DNA of 64,000 nucleotides from Sphingobacteriia bacterium. GTDB taxonomy: Bacteria > Pseudomonadota > Alphaproteobacteria > Rickettsiales > 33-17. The notes under the pieces were generated by a model, which did not search any database, was not told the DNA's origin, and worked only from the letters and a program-made list of their open reading frames with translations. Shown piece by piece: positions 1 to 9,294 of this stretch (within the stretch, counting starts at the first letter, position 1; each line of letters opens with the position of its first letter). Made by a program: the position numbers and the translations under genes. The stretch is from positions 1,054,001-1,118,000 of the forward strand of contig JAFKLR010000003.1 in assembly GCA_017304685.1 (NCBI GenBank), given 5' to 3'.

Positions 1-1464
1 ATTTCTCCATCACTTGAACCTTATATAATGCCGTTTTCCTTAGTTATTCTAACTCTTCTTTTCTTTTTTCAAAAACACGGCACTGGAAAAATAGGTTTAT
101 TTTTTGGTCCTATAATGGTTTTATGGTTTATTACTTTAAGTATTTTAGGTATCTATAACATCTTTCAAATGCCAGAAATATTAAAAGCTTTCAATCCATA
201 TTATATTGTTAATTTTATGATCAATAATGGTTTCACCGGTCTTTTAACTATTGGTGGAATTATATTAGTTATTACAGGTGTAGAAGCGTTATATGCTGAC
301 CTTGGTCATTTTGATAGATTTTCCATCTCTCTTTCATGGCACCTTTTTATTTTTCCTGCTCTTATTTTAAATTACTTAGGTCAAGGCGCTCTCTTATTAA
401 ACTCACCTGAAGCAATAACAAACCCATTTTATCATTTAGTGCCAGAAACACTTTTATACCCCTTAATTATATTCGCCTCTATTGCCACAATAATTGCTTC
501 TCAATCGGTTATTTCAGGAGTATTTTCAATTGCGTGGCAAGCAACTTTAAGAAATTATTTGCCGAAAATGAAGGTAGTTTTTACCTCTTCTAAAATGGGG
601 CAAGTTTATCTTCCAGTTGTAAATTATATACTTTATTTCCTGACTATAGGCGCTGTACTTAAATTTAAAACTTCGGAAAACTTAGCGGTTGCTTACGGTT
701 TAAGTGTAGCTGGGGTTATGCTAATTAGTACAATTTTAGCATTCCTTCTTGCTTGGAAAGAATGGAAATGGAATAAATTTAAACTAGGTTGTCTTTTTAT
801 TCCTTTATTTTTCTTAGACACTACATTTGTTTTAACCAATTTTATTAAATTGTTTGAGGGTGCGTGGTATACAGTTTTAATAAGCGCAATAGTAACTTAC
901 ACTATAACAGTTTGGATTAAAGGTAATGCCTTAATAAAATATAAAAACTTACTTATCAATAAACATTTAGATACATATTTACCAAATTACCAACAAGGAT
1001 TTCCTATTCATTTACCGCACACTGCAATATTTATGAGTAAATTTATTCATAAAATACCTAATTCCTTACTAATACATTTAAAACATAATAAATTATTACA
1101 TAATAAAATTATTTTTATTTCAATTTGTCCTCAAAGCGTTCCACGTGTCTCTCTAGAAAAAAAATTTACTGTAGAGAGAATTAATATTAATTGGTTTAGA
1201 ATATTAGTAAACGTTGGCTTTAAAGAGATCATTGATTTCGATAAAATGATTGAAGTTGCAAGAGAACATCATATTTTAGGTGAGCAGGAAGAAGTTTCAA
1301 TTTTCTTTAGTCGTAGTATTCCTATCTCTTCTACATCAGGAACTTTAAATGGGTTTTCAGAAAGATTTTACATTTTCTTATATAATAACGCTCTTTCACC
1401 TCATGAGTTTTATAAAATCCCACACGATCAAGTAGTAGAACTTGGGGTCAGATTTCAAATATAA
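1..1464 (+). CDS. kup: Kup-family potassium transporter, 3' part
   Basis: Low-affinity K+/H+ symporter of the inner membrane (KUP/HAK/KT family). The window opens inside the gene: the reading frame is open from base 1, so the first ATG at 28 is internal. About 488 residues are visible of a family usually 600-650 long, so the first 130 or so (TM1-TM3) lie upstream. Family landmarks are ITGVEALYADLGHF, the long run of hydrophobic helices to about residue 310, and a hydrophilic cytosolic C-terminal region after it. The last 170 residues look like the usual soluble KUP tail. It converges on tatD with a 17-bp gap, so no separate terminator fits between them. Family assignment is firm; transport activity is inferred. 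Confidence 0.93.
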   Translation: MSPSLEPYIMPFSLVILTLLFFFQKHGTGKIGLFFGPIMVLWFITLSILGIYNIFQMPEILKAFNPYYIVNFMINNGFTGLLTIGGIILVITGVEALYADLGHFDRFSISLSWHLFIFPALILNYLGQGALLLNSPEAITNPFYHLVPETLLYPLIIFASIATIIASQSVISGVFSIAWQATLRNYLPKMKVVFTSSKMGQVYLPVVNYILYFLTIGAVLKFKTSENLAVAYGLSVAGVMLISTILAFLLAWKEWKWNKFKLGCLFIPLFFLDTTFVLTNFIKLFEGAWYTVLISAIVTYTITVWIKGNALIKYKNLLINKHLDTYLPNYQQGFPIHLPHTAIFMSKFIHKIPNSLLIHLKHNKLLHNKIIFISICPQSVPRVSLEKKFTVERININWFRILVNVGFKEIIDFDKMIEVAREHHILGEQEEVSIFFSRSIPISSTSGTLNGFSERFYIFLYNNALSPHEFYKIPHDQVVELGVRFQI

Positions 1465-1481
1465 TTTTTGAAACGTAAGAT

Positions 1482-2255
1482 TTAAACTATATTAAATAAT
1501 TCTTTAAAATTCTTTGTAGTAATTTCTGCCACTTCATTTACATCAACTTCTTTTAATCCAGCTAAAAATTCGACTACATGTTTTGTATACCCAGGTTCAT
1601 TACGTTTGCCACGATGAGGCGTTGGCGCAAGATATGGAGCATCAGTTTCAACTAATAAATTTTTAAGAGAAACGTTTTTTATTGTTGCTTGTAATTCTTT
1701 AGCATTTTTAAAAGTTATAATACCTGAAACAGAGATATAAATACCTAATTCTAAAGCAGCTTCACATAAATTTTGAGTACCTGTAAAGCAATGAAGAAGC
1801 CCTTTAAACTTCCCTTTTTTCATTTCTTCTCTAAGTATATTTATTGTATCCTCTTCAGCATCACGCGTATGAATAATCACCGGCTTACCAGTTAAACGCG
1901 CTGCTTCAATATGATTTTTAAAACTTTGAATTTGTTTATCTTTATCAAAAGGTTCATGGTAGTAATCAAGCCCTGTTTCTCCAAAACCTATTACCTTTGA
2001 ATGATTAGATAGTTCTAATAATTTTTCAACGCTTACAATTTCTGCTTCTATTACATTACAAGGATGAACTCCAACCGAACAATAAATATTACTATATTTT
2101 TCGGCTATCTGTTTAATTTCCTCAAACTCCGAAAGACGAGTGCAAATTGTTTGCATTATTTTTACACCGTTTTCTTCAGCTCTATTTAAAACTTCAGAAA
2201 AATCATTTGCAAAATCATCAAAATTTAAGTGGCAATGGGAATCAACTATGAACAT
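1482..2255 (-). CDS. tatD: TatD-family metal-dependent hydrolase (DNase)
   Basis: Cytosolic TIM-barrel hydrolase of the TatD/YcfH family, 257 residues, the normal length. Visible metal-binding and signature motifs in order are DSHCHLNFDDF at the N-terminus, GFGETGLDYY, VIIHTRDAEEDT, LLHCFTGT and LVETDAPYLAP. Family members act as 3'-5' exonucleases and take part in DNA repair or nucleic-acid scavenging; the substrate here is unknown. In many bacteria tatD follows metG, tmk or holB, but here it stands alone downstream of uvrB with a 291-bp spacer full of palindromes. No convincing Shine-Dalgarno sequence precedes the ATG. Confidence 0.93.
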   Translation of the reverse strand: MFIVDSHCHLNFDDFANDFSEVLNRAEENGVKIMQTICTRLSEFEEIKQIAEKYSNIYCSVGVHPCNVIEAEIVSVEKLLELSNHSKVIGFGETGLDYYHEPFDKDKQIQSFKNHIEAARLTGKPVIIHTRDAEEDTINILREEMKKGKFKGLLHCFTGTQNLCEAALELGIYISVSGIITFKNAKELQATIKNVSLKNLLVETDAPYLAPTPHRGKRNEPGYTKHVVEFLAGLKEVDVNEVAEITTKNFKELFNIV

Positions 2256-2417
2256 ATCTTATTAATGTAATTAATTATTTTTTAGGGATTATATAGTGGG
2301 GCAATTAAGCTGTAAATATAATGATATAATTACTTATATAAAATCATTTAACATATTGAATACTCATAAAAATTAAGAGTAATTTGACAGAAAATTTTTG
2401 ATTTGTTAATTTAGGCT

Positions 2418-2521
2418 TATGTATAAACTTTTACTGGAATTTGAGTTTATACATATCTTACTAATAATATCTGCGCAGATAAAACATAAGATTTTAATTT
2501 AATTAAAATAGGCTAGCCTAT
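2418..2521. repeat. Cluster of four perfect dyads between uvrB and tatD
   Basis: The 291-bp spacer holds four perfect inverted repeats in a row. The first is a 12-bp stem at 2418-2429 and 2444-2455 (TATGTATAAACT / AGTTTATACATA) with a 14-nt loop. The second is a 14-bp self-complementary TATCTGCGCAGATA at 2468-2481. The third is a 9-bp stem at 2491-2509 (ATTTTAATT / AATTAAAAT). The fourth is a 14-bp palindrome ATAGGCTAGCCTAT at 2508-2521. On the minus strand the last one is followed by TTTT and lies 26 bp after the uvrB stop, so it may help end uvrB transcription. The others have no T tail on either side and could be protein-binding sites or mRNA processing hairpins for tatD. Confidence 0.55.
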
Positions 2522-2546
2522 GCCAAAATCACTTCATGATTTATGG

Positions 2547-4517
2547 TTATTTTCTAACCCCAAGCGCTTTTTCTTCGAGTTTTTTCACTTCATCTCTTAG
2601 ACGAGCAGCTTTTTCGAATTCAAGATCAGATGCAAGTTGTAACATTTCTTTGCGTTTTTTATCAATAAGTTTACCAAGTTCATCGATATTAATTTCATCA
2701 TCTTTAGATCTGGTAAAGTTAGAATGTTCTGAAATATATTTGCTAATAGATGCAGGATTAATACCATGTGTTTTATTGTATTCCATCTGTAATTCTCTTC
2801 GCCTTTTGGTTTCACTAACCGCTTTGTCAATCGATTTAGTAATATTATCGGCGTAAAGAATTACTCTACCATTAAGATTTCTAGCAGCGCGTCCAATCGT
2901 CTGAATAAGAGAAGTTTCTGACCTTAAGAAACCTTCTTTATCAGCATCGAGGATGGCAACCAATGCGCATTCCGGTATATCAAGCCCTTCTCTAAGAAGG
3001 TTAATACCTACAATTATATCGACGTCCCCTCTTCTTAAATTATTTATAATCTCAACTCTTTCTAAAGTTTGAATATCAGAATGTAAATATGACACTTTAA
3101 GGCCTATATTACTTAAATAACCTGTTAAATCCTCAGCCATTTTTTTAGTTAAAGTTGTGACTAAAACTCTTTCGCCTTTTTGTACAGCATCATGGCATTC
3201 TTTAAGCAAATCATCAACTTGGTGAGTTGCAGGTTTAATAATACAAAGTGGGTCAATAAGTCCTGTTGGGCGAATAACTTGCTCAACATATTTTCCACCT
3301 GTTAGTTCAAGTTCATATTTACCAGGTGTTGCTGAAACAAAAACAGTAGTTCCTCTTAATTCATTCCATTCTTCAAATTTAAGTGGCCTGTTATCTAGTG
3401 CTGAAGGTAATCTAAACCCATGCTCTACAAGCGTTGTTTTACGCGATCTATCACCATTATACATCCCTCCGATTTGTGAAACTGTAACATGGCTTTCATC
3501 AATAAAATATAGTGTATCTTTTGGTAAATATTCAAACAACGTCGGTGGTGGGTCACCCGGTCTTCTACCTGAAAGGAATCTTGAATAGTTTTCAATACCC
3601 TTACAACTACCTGTTTCAATCATCATTTCAATATCAAACTGAGTTCTTTGCTCTAACCTTTGCGCTTCAAGTAATTTTTGAATTGTTCTAAAATGATCTA
3701 ACCTATCTACTAGCTCATGCTTAATATTTGTAATTGCTCTTTGCATTGTATCAACTGGTGTAACATAATGCGAACTTGAATAAATTACTGCTTGTTTAAG
3801 CTTAGCTTCTTTTTTACCAGTAATAATGTCAAATTCAGCGATATAATCTATCTCATCACCAAAGAAACAAATTGACCAACCTTTCTCAGAATAGTGAGCG
3901 GGAATAACATCGACATTTTCTCCTCTTACTCTAAAAGTACCGCGCTTAGCTTCAAAATCATTACGGTTATATTGAAGTGCAACTAATCTTTTTATAAATT
4001 CTTCTCTATTTAACTTTTCACCTTGCTTAATGTGCACGGCCATACCTGAATAAAGGTCGGGCGAGCCAAGACCATAAATACAAGAAACAGAAGAAACTAT
4101 AATACAATCTCTTCTTTCAAGAGCGGAGCGTGTGGCCGAATGTCGCATAAGATCAATCTGCTCATTTATTTGCGCAGTTTTTTCAATATAAACATCTGAT
4201 CTTGGAATATAAGCCTCTGGCTGATAATAGTCATAATATGAAACGAAATATTCAACTGCATTATGAGAAAAAAAGGTTTTCATTTCATTATATAATTGAG
4301 CAGCAAGTGTTTTATTATGCGCCATTATAAGAGCTGGACGTTGTAACCTTTCAATAACATTGGCCATAGTAAAAGTTTTACCAGAACCGGTAACACCAAG
4401 CAAAACTTGGTTTCTTTCCCCTTTTAAAATACCTTCACAAAGTTGATCAATTGCCTTTGGCTGATCCCCTGCTGGTTTGTATTCAGATTCAATTTTAAAT
4501 TTATTGTGCAATGTCAT
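2547..4517 (-). CDS. uvrB: UvrABC excinuclease subunit B
   Basis: DNA-damage verification helicase of nucleotide excision repair, loaded by UvrA and joined by UvrC for incision. At 656 residues it is the usual size. Walker A GVTGSGKT is at residues 41-48, followed by [14 protein letters not shown], the damage-probing beta-hairpin region [17 protein letters not shown], the DESH box DESHVT and the helicase motif VI GRAARN. The C-terminal UVR motif [17 protein letters not shown] is the UvrC contact. All expected motifs are intact. It is divergent from the frameshifted gene at 4693 with a 175-bp intergenic region and appears to be monocistronic. Confidence 0.98.
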   Translation of the reverse strand: MTLHNKFKIESEYKPAGDQPKAIDQLCEGILKGERNQVLLGVTGSGKTFTMANVIERLQRPALIMAHNKTLAAQLYNEMKTFFSHNAVEYFVSYYDYYQPEAYIPRSDVYIEKTAQINEQIDLMRHSATRSALERRDCIIVSSVSCIYGLGSPDLYSGMAVHIKQGEKLNREEFIKRLVALQYNRNDFEAKRGTFRVRGENVDVIPAHYSEKGWSICFFGDEIDYIAEFDIITGKKEAKLKQAVIYSSSHYVTPVDTMQRAITNIKHELVDRLDHFRTIQKLLEAQRLEQRTQFDIEMMIETGSCKGIENYSRFLSGRRPGDPPPTLFEYLPKDTLYFIDESHVTVSQIGGMYNGDRSRKTTLVEHGFRLPSALDNRPLKFEEWNELRGTTVFVSATPGKYELELTGGKYVEQVIRPTGLIDPLCIIKPATHQVDDLLKECHDAVQKGERVLVTTLTKKMAEDLTGYLSNIGLKVSYLHSDIQTLERVEIINNLRRGDVDIIVGINLLREGLDIPECALVAILDADKEGFLRSETSLIQTIGRAARNLNGRVILYADNITKSIDKAVSETKRRRELQMEYNKTHGINPASISKYISEHSNFTRSKDDEINIDELGKLIDKKRKEMLQLASDLEFEKAARLRDEVKKLEEKALGVRK

Positions 4518-4637
4518 AAAAGGTAATCAAAACTTATTAGTAATATTTAATACTAACATGGCTTTTTAAAGCAAGAAAAGTCTTTTTAGCTTAACCCTAT
4601 CTAAAAAATAACATTTTTATAAAGATTTAGTTAAGGA

Positions 4638-4666
4638 TTGACAATTTATTAATAATTATGTATGTT
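4638..4666 (+). promoter_or_regulatory. Sigma70-type promoter upstream of the 4693 gene
   Basis: A perfect -35 box TTGACA (4638-4643), a 17-bp spacer and a -10 box TATGTT (4661-4666, 4 of 6) lie 26 bp upstream of the ATG. An AAGG at 4682-4685, 7 nt before the start, completes a credible expression signal for the frameshifted gene at 4693. Confidence 0.5.
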
Positions 4667-4692
4667 AACTTAAAATTTTATAAGGTTAAATT

Positions 4693-5560
4693 ATGACTAA
4701 ATTTGTTGATTATGTAAAATATCATCAGGAAAAAATATTAAAGTTAGAAGATATTCATATCACTGAAGGTCCTAACACCATACGTCTCTATTCAGTAGTA
4801 TCAAATGTTGATTTAGAAGTTATTCAAAAAGAAGGTTTAAAATCAAAGCTTCAGTTAAGTAAAGAAGGTAAAGTAAAAGTTCCCAATTATAATTTTTTTT
4901 ACGAACGAACCTGATTTTATTTATTTTCAATATATTCCTGAAGAAAGATTAAAATATTTTTCGGATGTAAATATGGTATCGATTTTAGTCAATGTTAGTA
5001 AAACTTTTGTTTTTAACAGGGAATTTAGACCCCATTCCGATTTAAGAAGTTATATATCCTCTGCACATAGCCTTGAAGAATATATAGCTAATAAACAACA
5101 AGCAAATGAGTTAAGAAAAGATCTAATGCCTGGAAAATATATAATATTTCATCCTTTAAGTTCCATACCATTTAGTGTCAGCGTAAATGATAAGAGAGTT
5201 CAAGGAGACAAAAATAGCCTTTATTTGTACTTAAACGAAGTATTAGTCCATGAGAATATAATTCCTCCACAATTATTAGCATTTCATCCAAAACAAATAA
5301 ATTTAGAGGAAAATTATGGAATTAAATTTAATGATGATTTTTCCCAAAAAGATATATTTTCTGCATCATTACCAACTAATTATCGTGCACAAATAACCTC
5401 AAATTATTTTAAAGAATCAGAGGTAAGAAATGAAAATGGTTTATTTAGATTTGTAAATAAAGCTACAGATCAAAAACATAAAAACGTTCTACAAAATGAC
5501 TGGTATACAAGTTTTGCTGAAAAGATAAAAATGAATCAAGGACTTCGTAGCAAACTATAA
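4693..5560 (+). pseudogene. Frameshifted unknown protein, possible ADP-ribosyltransferase (ART) fold
   Basis: Two ORFs, 4693-4914 (73 aa) and 4973-5560 (195 aa), are halves of one gene. A T8 run at 4893-4900 separates the frames. With seven T residues the frame is continuous and encodes about 288 residues, and the skipped segment reads as sensible protein (TNEPDFIYFQYIPEERLKYF). The shift may be a true mutation, a sequencing error, or tolerated by polymerase slippage on the T run. The function is not recognised. The order of motifs is reminiscent of ART-fold proteins such as DarT and 2'-phosphotransferase relatives: RLYSVVSNVDLEVIQKEGLK near the start, PDFIYFQ, VSILVNV, then NEVLVHENIIPPQLL with a candidate catalytic Glu. 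This is inference only. The promoter and ribosome binding site are intact, which argues for recent damage or continued use. Confidence 0.6.
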
Positions 5561-5584
5561 GATTTAATAGTGTAATAGCCTTAA

Positions 5585-6574
5585 TTATACATTTTCTTTA
5601 AGCGTTTCAATTAATACTTTCATATCATCATTTAATTCTATTTCAAACTGCATTGGTTCATTAGTTTCTGGGTGAATGAACCCTAGGCTAAACGCATGTA
5701 AAGCTTGACGTTTGAAGGTTTCGATTGAAACTTTAACTTCTTCTGGAAGAGCTTGCACTCCCTTACCTCTCTTACTTCCATAAGTTTTATCGCCTATAAT
5801 AGAATGGCCTATATGAGTCATATGAACCCTAATTTGGTGAGTTCTACCAGTTTTAAGGCTACATTCAACTAATGAAAATCTATCATCTAAATAAATTTCA
5901 ATTACTTTATATTCAGTAATTGCTTCCCTTCCTCCAGATTTCACAACTTTCATTTTTGTGCGGTTAATTCTATCTCTTGCAATTTGGGTTGTAATTACTC
6001 CCTTTTTAGGAGAAGGTACACCATAAACCAGCGCATAATATTTTCTAGAAAGTTCACGAGTTTTTAATTGATTTGATAATGAATGATGAGCTTTATCATT
6101 TTTTGCAATAATCATAAGTCCACTTGTATCTTTATCAAGTCTATGCACAATACCCGGACGTAATATACCGCCAACCCCAGATAAATTATCACCAACATAT
6201 GCAACTAACTCATTAACAAGTGTATCTTGATAATTACCAGCACCTGGGTGCACAGTAACAAAGGGCGGTTTATTTATAACAATTAAATCCTCATCTTCAA
6301 ATATAACATCAAAACTTTGGCTATTTTTTGGGATTATATTAGTTGGTTCTGGCGCAGGAAGATTTACAACAATTTCACTTATATTTGAAAATTTTTGCGA
6401 AGGGTCTTTTATTATAATATTATCAACTAAAACTTTTTCATCATTAATAAGTTTTTGAATTCTAGACCTTGAAATATTTTTTTCAATTAATAGTTCACTT
6501 AAAATCTTGTCTAACCTCTCTCTACTTGGTAAAATTATATGATTAAACTTTAAAATGTTATCCATATGCATCAT
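5585..6574 (-). CDS. rluD: RluD-type 23S rRNA pseudouridine synthase
   Basis: Cytosolic RNA-modifying enzyme of the RluA/C/D family, 329 residues. An S4 RNA-binding domain occupies residues 15-75 (RLDKILSELLIEKNISRSRI). The catalytic motif HRLDKDTSGLM is at residues 144-154 with the catalytic Asp at 147. KTGRTHQIRVH and GDKTYG follow. RluD-type enzymes modify helix 69 of 23S rRNA; specificity here is inferred from domain layout. The annotated start overlaps the divergent gene at 6566 by 9 bp. A downstream ATG at 6565 would remove the overlap, and neither start has a clear ribosome binding site. In alphaproteobacteria the divergent neighbour is often a DUF6476 protein, as here. Confidence 0.92.
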   Translation of the reverse strand: MMHMDNILKFNHIILPSRERLDKILSELLIEKNISRSRIQKLINDEKVLVDNIIIKDPSQKFSNISEIVVNLPAPEPTNIIPKNSQSFDVIFEDEDLIVINKPPFVTVHPGAGNYQDTLVNELVAYVGDNLSGVGGILRPGIVHRLDKDTSGLMIIAKNDKAHHSLSNQLKTRELSRKYYALVYGVPSPKKGVITTQIARDRINRTKMKVVKSGGREAITEYKVIEIYLDDRFSLVECSLKTGRTHQIRVHMTHIGHSIIGDKTYGSKRGKGVQALPEEVKVSIETFKRQALHAFSLGFIHPETNEPMQFEIELNDDMKVLIETLKENV

Positions 6575-6871
6575 AATGACAATATTAATAAAGAGATCGA
6601 CTCAAAATACCTAAAAGGTTTAAGAGTTATTGTAGCTGTAATGTCAATTGTCCTTGCCGTTGGTAGCATGACTCTACTTGGCTTAGTTTTTTTTAAGTTA
6701 ACTAAAAATACTACGGAGGCAAAACTAGTCGAATGTTTAACAAAAGTAAACAAAATTGTACTACCTGAGGGTACCGAACAAGTTTTAATTAGTTATGGTA
6801 AGATATTAGTTGTTAAGAAAGAAGGAAAGGAAAAGGTGATTATAGATTTCGATCCATGTAAGGTAAAATAA
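6566..6871 (+). CDS. Small single-pass membrane protein, DUF6476-like
   Basis: 101 residues with one membrane helix at about 24-46 (VIVAVMSIVLAVGSMTLLGLV) and a short soluble C-terminal part containing LPEGTEQVLISYGKILVV, which ends in DFDPCKVK. The layout matches DUF6476 proteins encoded beside rluD in other alphaproteobacteria: a short N-terminus ending in LKGL-like residues, a TM, then a PxG...v...g.i.v.. beta segment. The function of that family is unknown. The start overlaps the rluD start on the opposite strand. fliX begins only 3 bp after its stop, so the two are probably co-transcribed. Confidence 0.72.
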   Translation: MHHNDNINKEIDSKYLKGLRVIVAVMSIVLAVGSMTLLGLVFFKLTKNTTEAKLVECLTKVNKIVLPEGTEQVLISYGKILVVKKEGKEKVIIDFDPCKVK

Positions 6872-6874
6872 AGA

Positions 6875-7288
6875 ATGCGAATAGAATCAAATAAACCTGT
6901 AACTTCAGTTTCAGGGGTAAATAAAGGTAGTAAAAACAAAGGTGGAACTGGCTTTTCAGATGCACTTAGCAAAGCCCAAGCAGAAAAGCTTTCAAGCCAG
7001 CAAAATATTCAGGCCACACAAAGCATCTTTATTATTCCCGATATAGCCGATGAATTAACTAAAGAAAAGAAAAAGCGTGTAATTTCAAACGCTAGAGATG
7101 TGTTAAAGGAATTAAATAGCCTCAAAACTGCTCTTTTAAATGGTCGCTTAAGTGAGGAAAATTTGATTAATATTGAGAATCAATTACTTAAGTTAAAAGA
7201 GGAAAATTCTGACGATCCTAAATTAATTCAAATAATCAATGATATAGAAATTAGAGCGGCAGTTGAATTGACAAAATTTGGTAAATAA
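6875..7288 (+). CDS. fliX: FliX-like class II flagellar assembly regulator
   Basis: 137 residues. The glycine/serine-rich disordered N-terminus is followed by a helical domain ending in INDIEIRAAVELTKFGK, which closely matches the conserved FliX tail (LDEIDVRAAVELAK in Caulobacter, from memory). FliX links early flagellar basal-body assembly to activation of FlbD-dependent late flagellar genes in alphaproteobacteria. An AAAGA sequence precedes the ATG. It sits directly behind the DUF6476-like gene with no flagellar gene elsewhere in this window. Flagellar genes are absent from most Rickettsiales but occur in Midichloriaceae-like lineages, so this gene has taxonomic value. Confidence 0.82.
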   Translation: MRIESNKPVTSVSGVNKGSKNKGGTGFSDALSKAQAEKLSSQQNIQATQSIFIIPDIADELTKEKKKRVISNARDVLKELNSLKTALLNGRLSEENLINIENQLLKLKEENSDDPKLIQIINDIEIRAAVELTKFGK

Positions 7289-7289
7289 G

Positions 7290-7318
7290 TTGAACGGTAA
7301 TAAAATACATGTTAATAT
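7290..7318 (+). promoter_or_regulatory. Candidate promoter for the 7353-9228 gene pair
   Basis: TTGAAC (7290-7295), a 17-bp spacer and TAATAT (7313-7318) lie just after the fliX stop and 35 bp before the next ATG. The short motif TGTTAATA recurs around it (7310 region and 7340 region). This is moderate-quality sigma70-like evidence only. Confidence 0.35.
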
Positions 7319-7352
7319 GTTACTTAGGTATATATTAATGTGTTAATAAGCA

Positions 7353-8156
7353 ATGCATCCAGATTTAAAATTTAATAAAATCAAGAACTTATTGATTAAA
7401 CTAATCGATGATTATGAGATTAATGTTAGTCACATAGGTAAAAATTTAGCATTTTTTACTGAAAATGTTGAAGAACTTAAGGCTGAAGCTTTAAGCGAAT
7501 ATATAAAGAATAATGATTTAAGCATAAGTAAGACTAAGGAGCTTAGAAAAAGGCTTGATTTCCATCTTAGCACTGCTTTCTTAACTCAGCTTTCTGATGA
7601 TGAAGAAACCTATATTGAATTAATTACCTCTGATCTTTATAGCTATATTACCTTTTCTATGGAAATGGTAGTTATGGCTTTCAGATTATTAGAAAAAGTT
7701 TCAAAAAACAAAATTTTAGAACTTAAAAATGACCGACGTAGCTTTGAAAGTTTAAAGAAAATTGTTAATAAAATGGTACAGGGTGATTCTTTAACCGAAG
7801 CTGAAAGCTTTGCGATATTTAGCAACTATAAGACTATTGAAAAAAATATTGGTAGTATTATCAATAATTTAAAAGAACATTACAGTGAGGAATTCAGAAT
7901 CAACTTATTTAAATTTAAAGTTAATGATGATTTCTTTAAATACGTTACAACCAACTCGGTAAATGATGAAAATTACGATGTTAGTTTTGACGAGCATTTA
8001 ACTAATATTGCCACTATTTACAAGAACTTAATTGATAAAAATCTTATTTCTTGTATAAGTGATTATTATATAAGTAAAGATACTAAAACGAGCCATATAT
8101 CGAACGATGAAAGATCGAGTGAATTTTTACAAACTCTTTTAGTCGCAAATCATTAA
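7353..8156 (+). CDS. Unknown helical protein, 267 aa
   Basis: I do not recognise a family. The protein is soluble and rich in charged residues, predicted mostly helical (for example residues 27-75 and 95-165), with no signal peptide and no membrane segment. Strongest composition features are Lys/Glu/Asn abundance and several leucine-rich amphipathic stretches such as KILELKNDRRSFESLKKIVNKM. It precedes another unknown gene by 16 bp on the same strand, so the two probably form an operon behind the candidate promoter at 7290. The location in an accessory stretch next to ankyrin and LRR genes makes a lineage-specific effector or structural protein possible, but nothing in the sequence shows it. 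Confidence 0.72.
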   Translation: MHPDLKFNKIKNLLIKLIDDYEINVSHIGKNLAFFTENVEELKAEALSEYIKNNDLSISKTKELRKRLDFHLSTAFLTQLSDDEETYIELITSDLYSYITFSMEMVVMAFRLLEKVSKNKILELKNDRRSFESLKKIVNKMVQGDSLTEAESFAIFSNYKTIEKNIGSIINNLKEHYSEEFRINLFKFKVNDDFFKYVTTNSVNDENYDVSFDEHLTNIATIYKNLIDKNLISCISDYYISKDTKTSHISNDERSSEFLQTLLVANH

Positions 8157-8172
8157 TAAAAGGTAGGGTTTT

Positions 8173-9228
8173 ATGCCTCGCGTAAAAAAATTAAATTACC
8201 AAAAATTAAATGCTGAAGATAAGAAGAAATATCAGTTTGGTGCATTAGTCGCAACTTATATGCAACAAATGACTTCAGAAAAAGGATTGGACGCCTCTAC
8301 CCTCTTTAGATTAATGAAATTTAAGGAAGAGTTACAACATATCCCTTCTTATTGGGATAAAGATGCAGTTTTCATGGCAGGGTTTGATAACGTTGACCGT
8401 AAAAATAAAAACTATGGCGAATTATTTAGAAATAATCCTGAAGATATAAATAATGCTAAAATCGCTCTTTTAAATACCTTATTAAGTACAATACATCCTT
8501 ATCTCGATCATGTCGAAGAAGGTTTAGAAGAAAAAGGAATTTTAGAAAAATTTAAAAAACATCATGCTATTAGGTTATTTACGGAAGCTCAAGGTACAGA
8601 TTACTTCTTGACTCCTGAATATAATCAATATGCAAGTCCTTTATCTTCATCAGATATGTTTGCTATTACTATAATAAAATATTCAATATTTTTCTCAATG
8701 AAAGCTCCAAGCGCATTAACAAGTGGTTATATTGATTATATTGCAAAACCTTTACTTAACCTTACTGGCTTAAGTGATGACACTAAAAAAGTTATTGGTG
8801 ATTTCTTAGATGTTCCAAAATACGCTTTAAAACCTTTAGATATAGCAGCCAATATTTCCCTCAGTACAGTTTCATTTGTGCAAGCACAAGTAGCTCTTGC
8901 TAATGCCGTTCAGTACGAACATATGCCATTATTAAAAGCATCTGAGAAAGTAAAAGAAATTACAACAACATGGCTTGAACTAAGAGAAGAAAATAAAGAA
9001 GAAGAAAAAGCAAAAACAAGATTTAATAGATTTAAAAAGCAAAAAAATATTGATAACGTTGATACTAATAAATTTGCTGAAATTGAAAGCGACCATCCTA
9101 CTTTCCAACAAGCTAATCGTGATTTGTTAAATAAGACATATACTAAGGCTTTCGATAGAAATTTCCGCACCCGTCTTGAAGCTCAGCGTAAAGAAGCTCG
9201 AAAAGGTCACGGCAGACAGAATCCATAA
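8173..9228 (+). CDS. Unknown protein, 351 aa, basic C-terminus
   Basis: No family recognised. A purine-rich AGGTAGGG just before the ATG is a plausible ribosome binding site. The N-terminal two thirds is mixed helical with a weakly hydrophobic stretch near residues 155-190 (MFAITIIKYSIFFSMKAP). Residues 260-300 are a highly charged Lys/Glu helix, probably a coiled coil. The last 25 residues are strongly basic (RNFRTRLEAQRKEARKGHGR). Short basic C-terminal tails are common in type IV secretion substrates, and a VirB-type system is encoded 19 kb away, so it is a weak effector candidate. It is probably co-transcribed with the gene at 7353 and ends at a hairpin terminator at 9252. Confidence 0.72.
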   Translation: MPRVKKLNYQKLNAEDKKKYQFGALVATYMQQMTSEKGLDASTLFRLMKFKEELQHIPSYWDKDAVFMAGFDNVDRKNKNYGELFRNNPEDINNAKIALLNTLLSTIHPYLDHVEEGLEEKGILEKFKKHHAIRLFTEAQGTDYFLTPEYNQYASPLSSSDMFAITIIKYSIFFSMKAPSALTSGYIDYIAKPLLNLTGLSDDTKKVIGDFLDVPKYALKPLDIAANISLSTVSFVQAQVALANAVQYEHMPLLKASEKVKEITTTWLELREENKEEEKAKTRFNRFKKQKNIDNVDTNKFAEIESDHPTFQQANRDLLNKTYTKAFDRNFRTRLEAQRKEARKGHGRQNP

Positions 9229-9251
9229 TACAAATTATATTTATAATATTT

Positions 9252-9294
9252 AGATAGAGTAATTATATTATTTATAATTACACTATCTGTTTTT
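9252..9294 (+). terminator. Rho-independent terminator between convergent genes
   Basis: A 16-bp stem with one mismatch (9252-9267 with 9273-9288, loop TTATT) is followed by GTTTTT. It ends the 7353-9228 unit, and its T run overlaps the stop codon of the convergent ankyrin-like gene. Confidence 0.7.

Noticed and set aside
2536-2856. Plus-strand ORF of 106 aa opposite uvrB
   Set aside because: It is the antisense frame of the uvrB 3' end, Ser/Leu-rich with no ribosome binding site or family match; uvrB explains the DNA fully.
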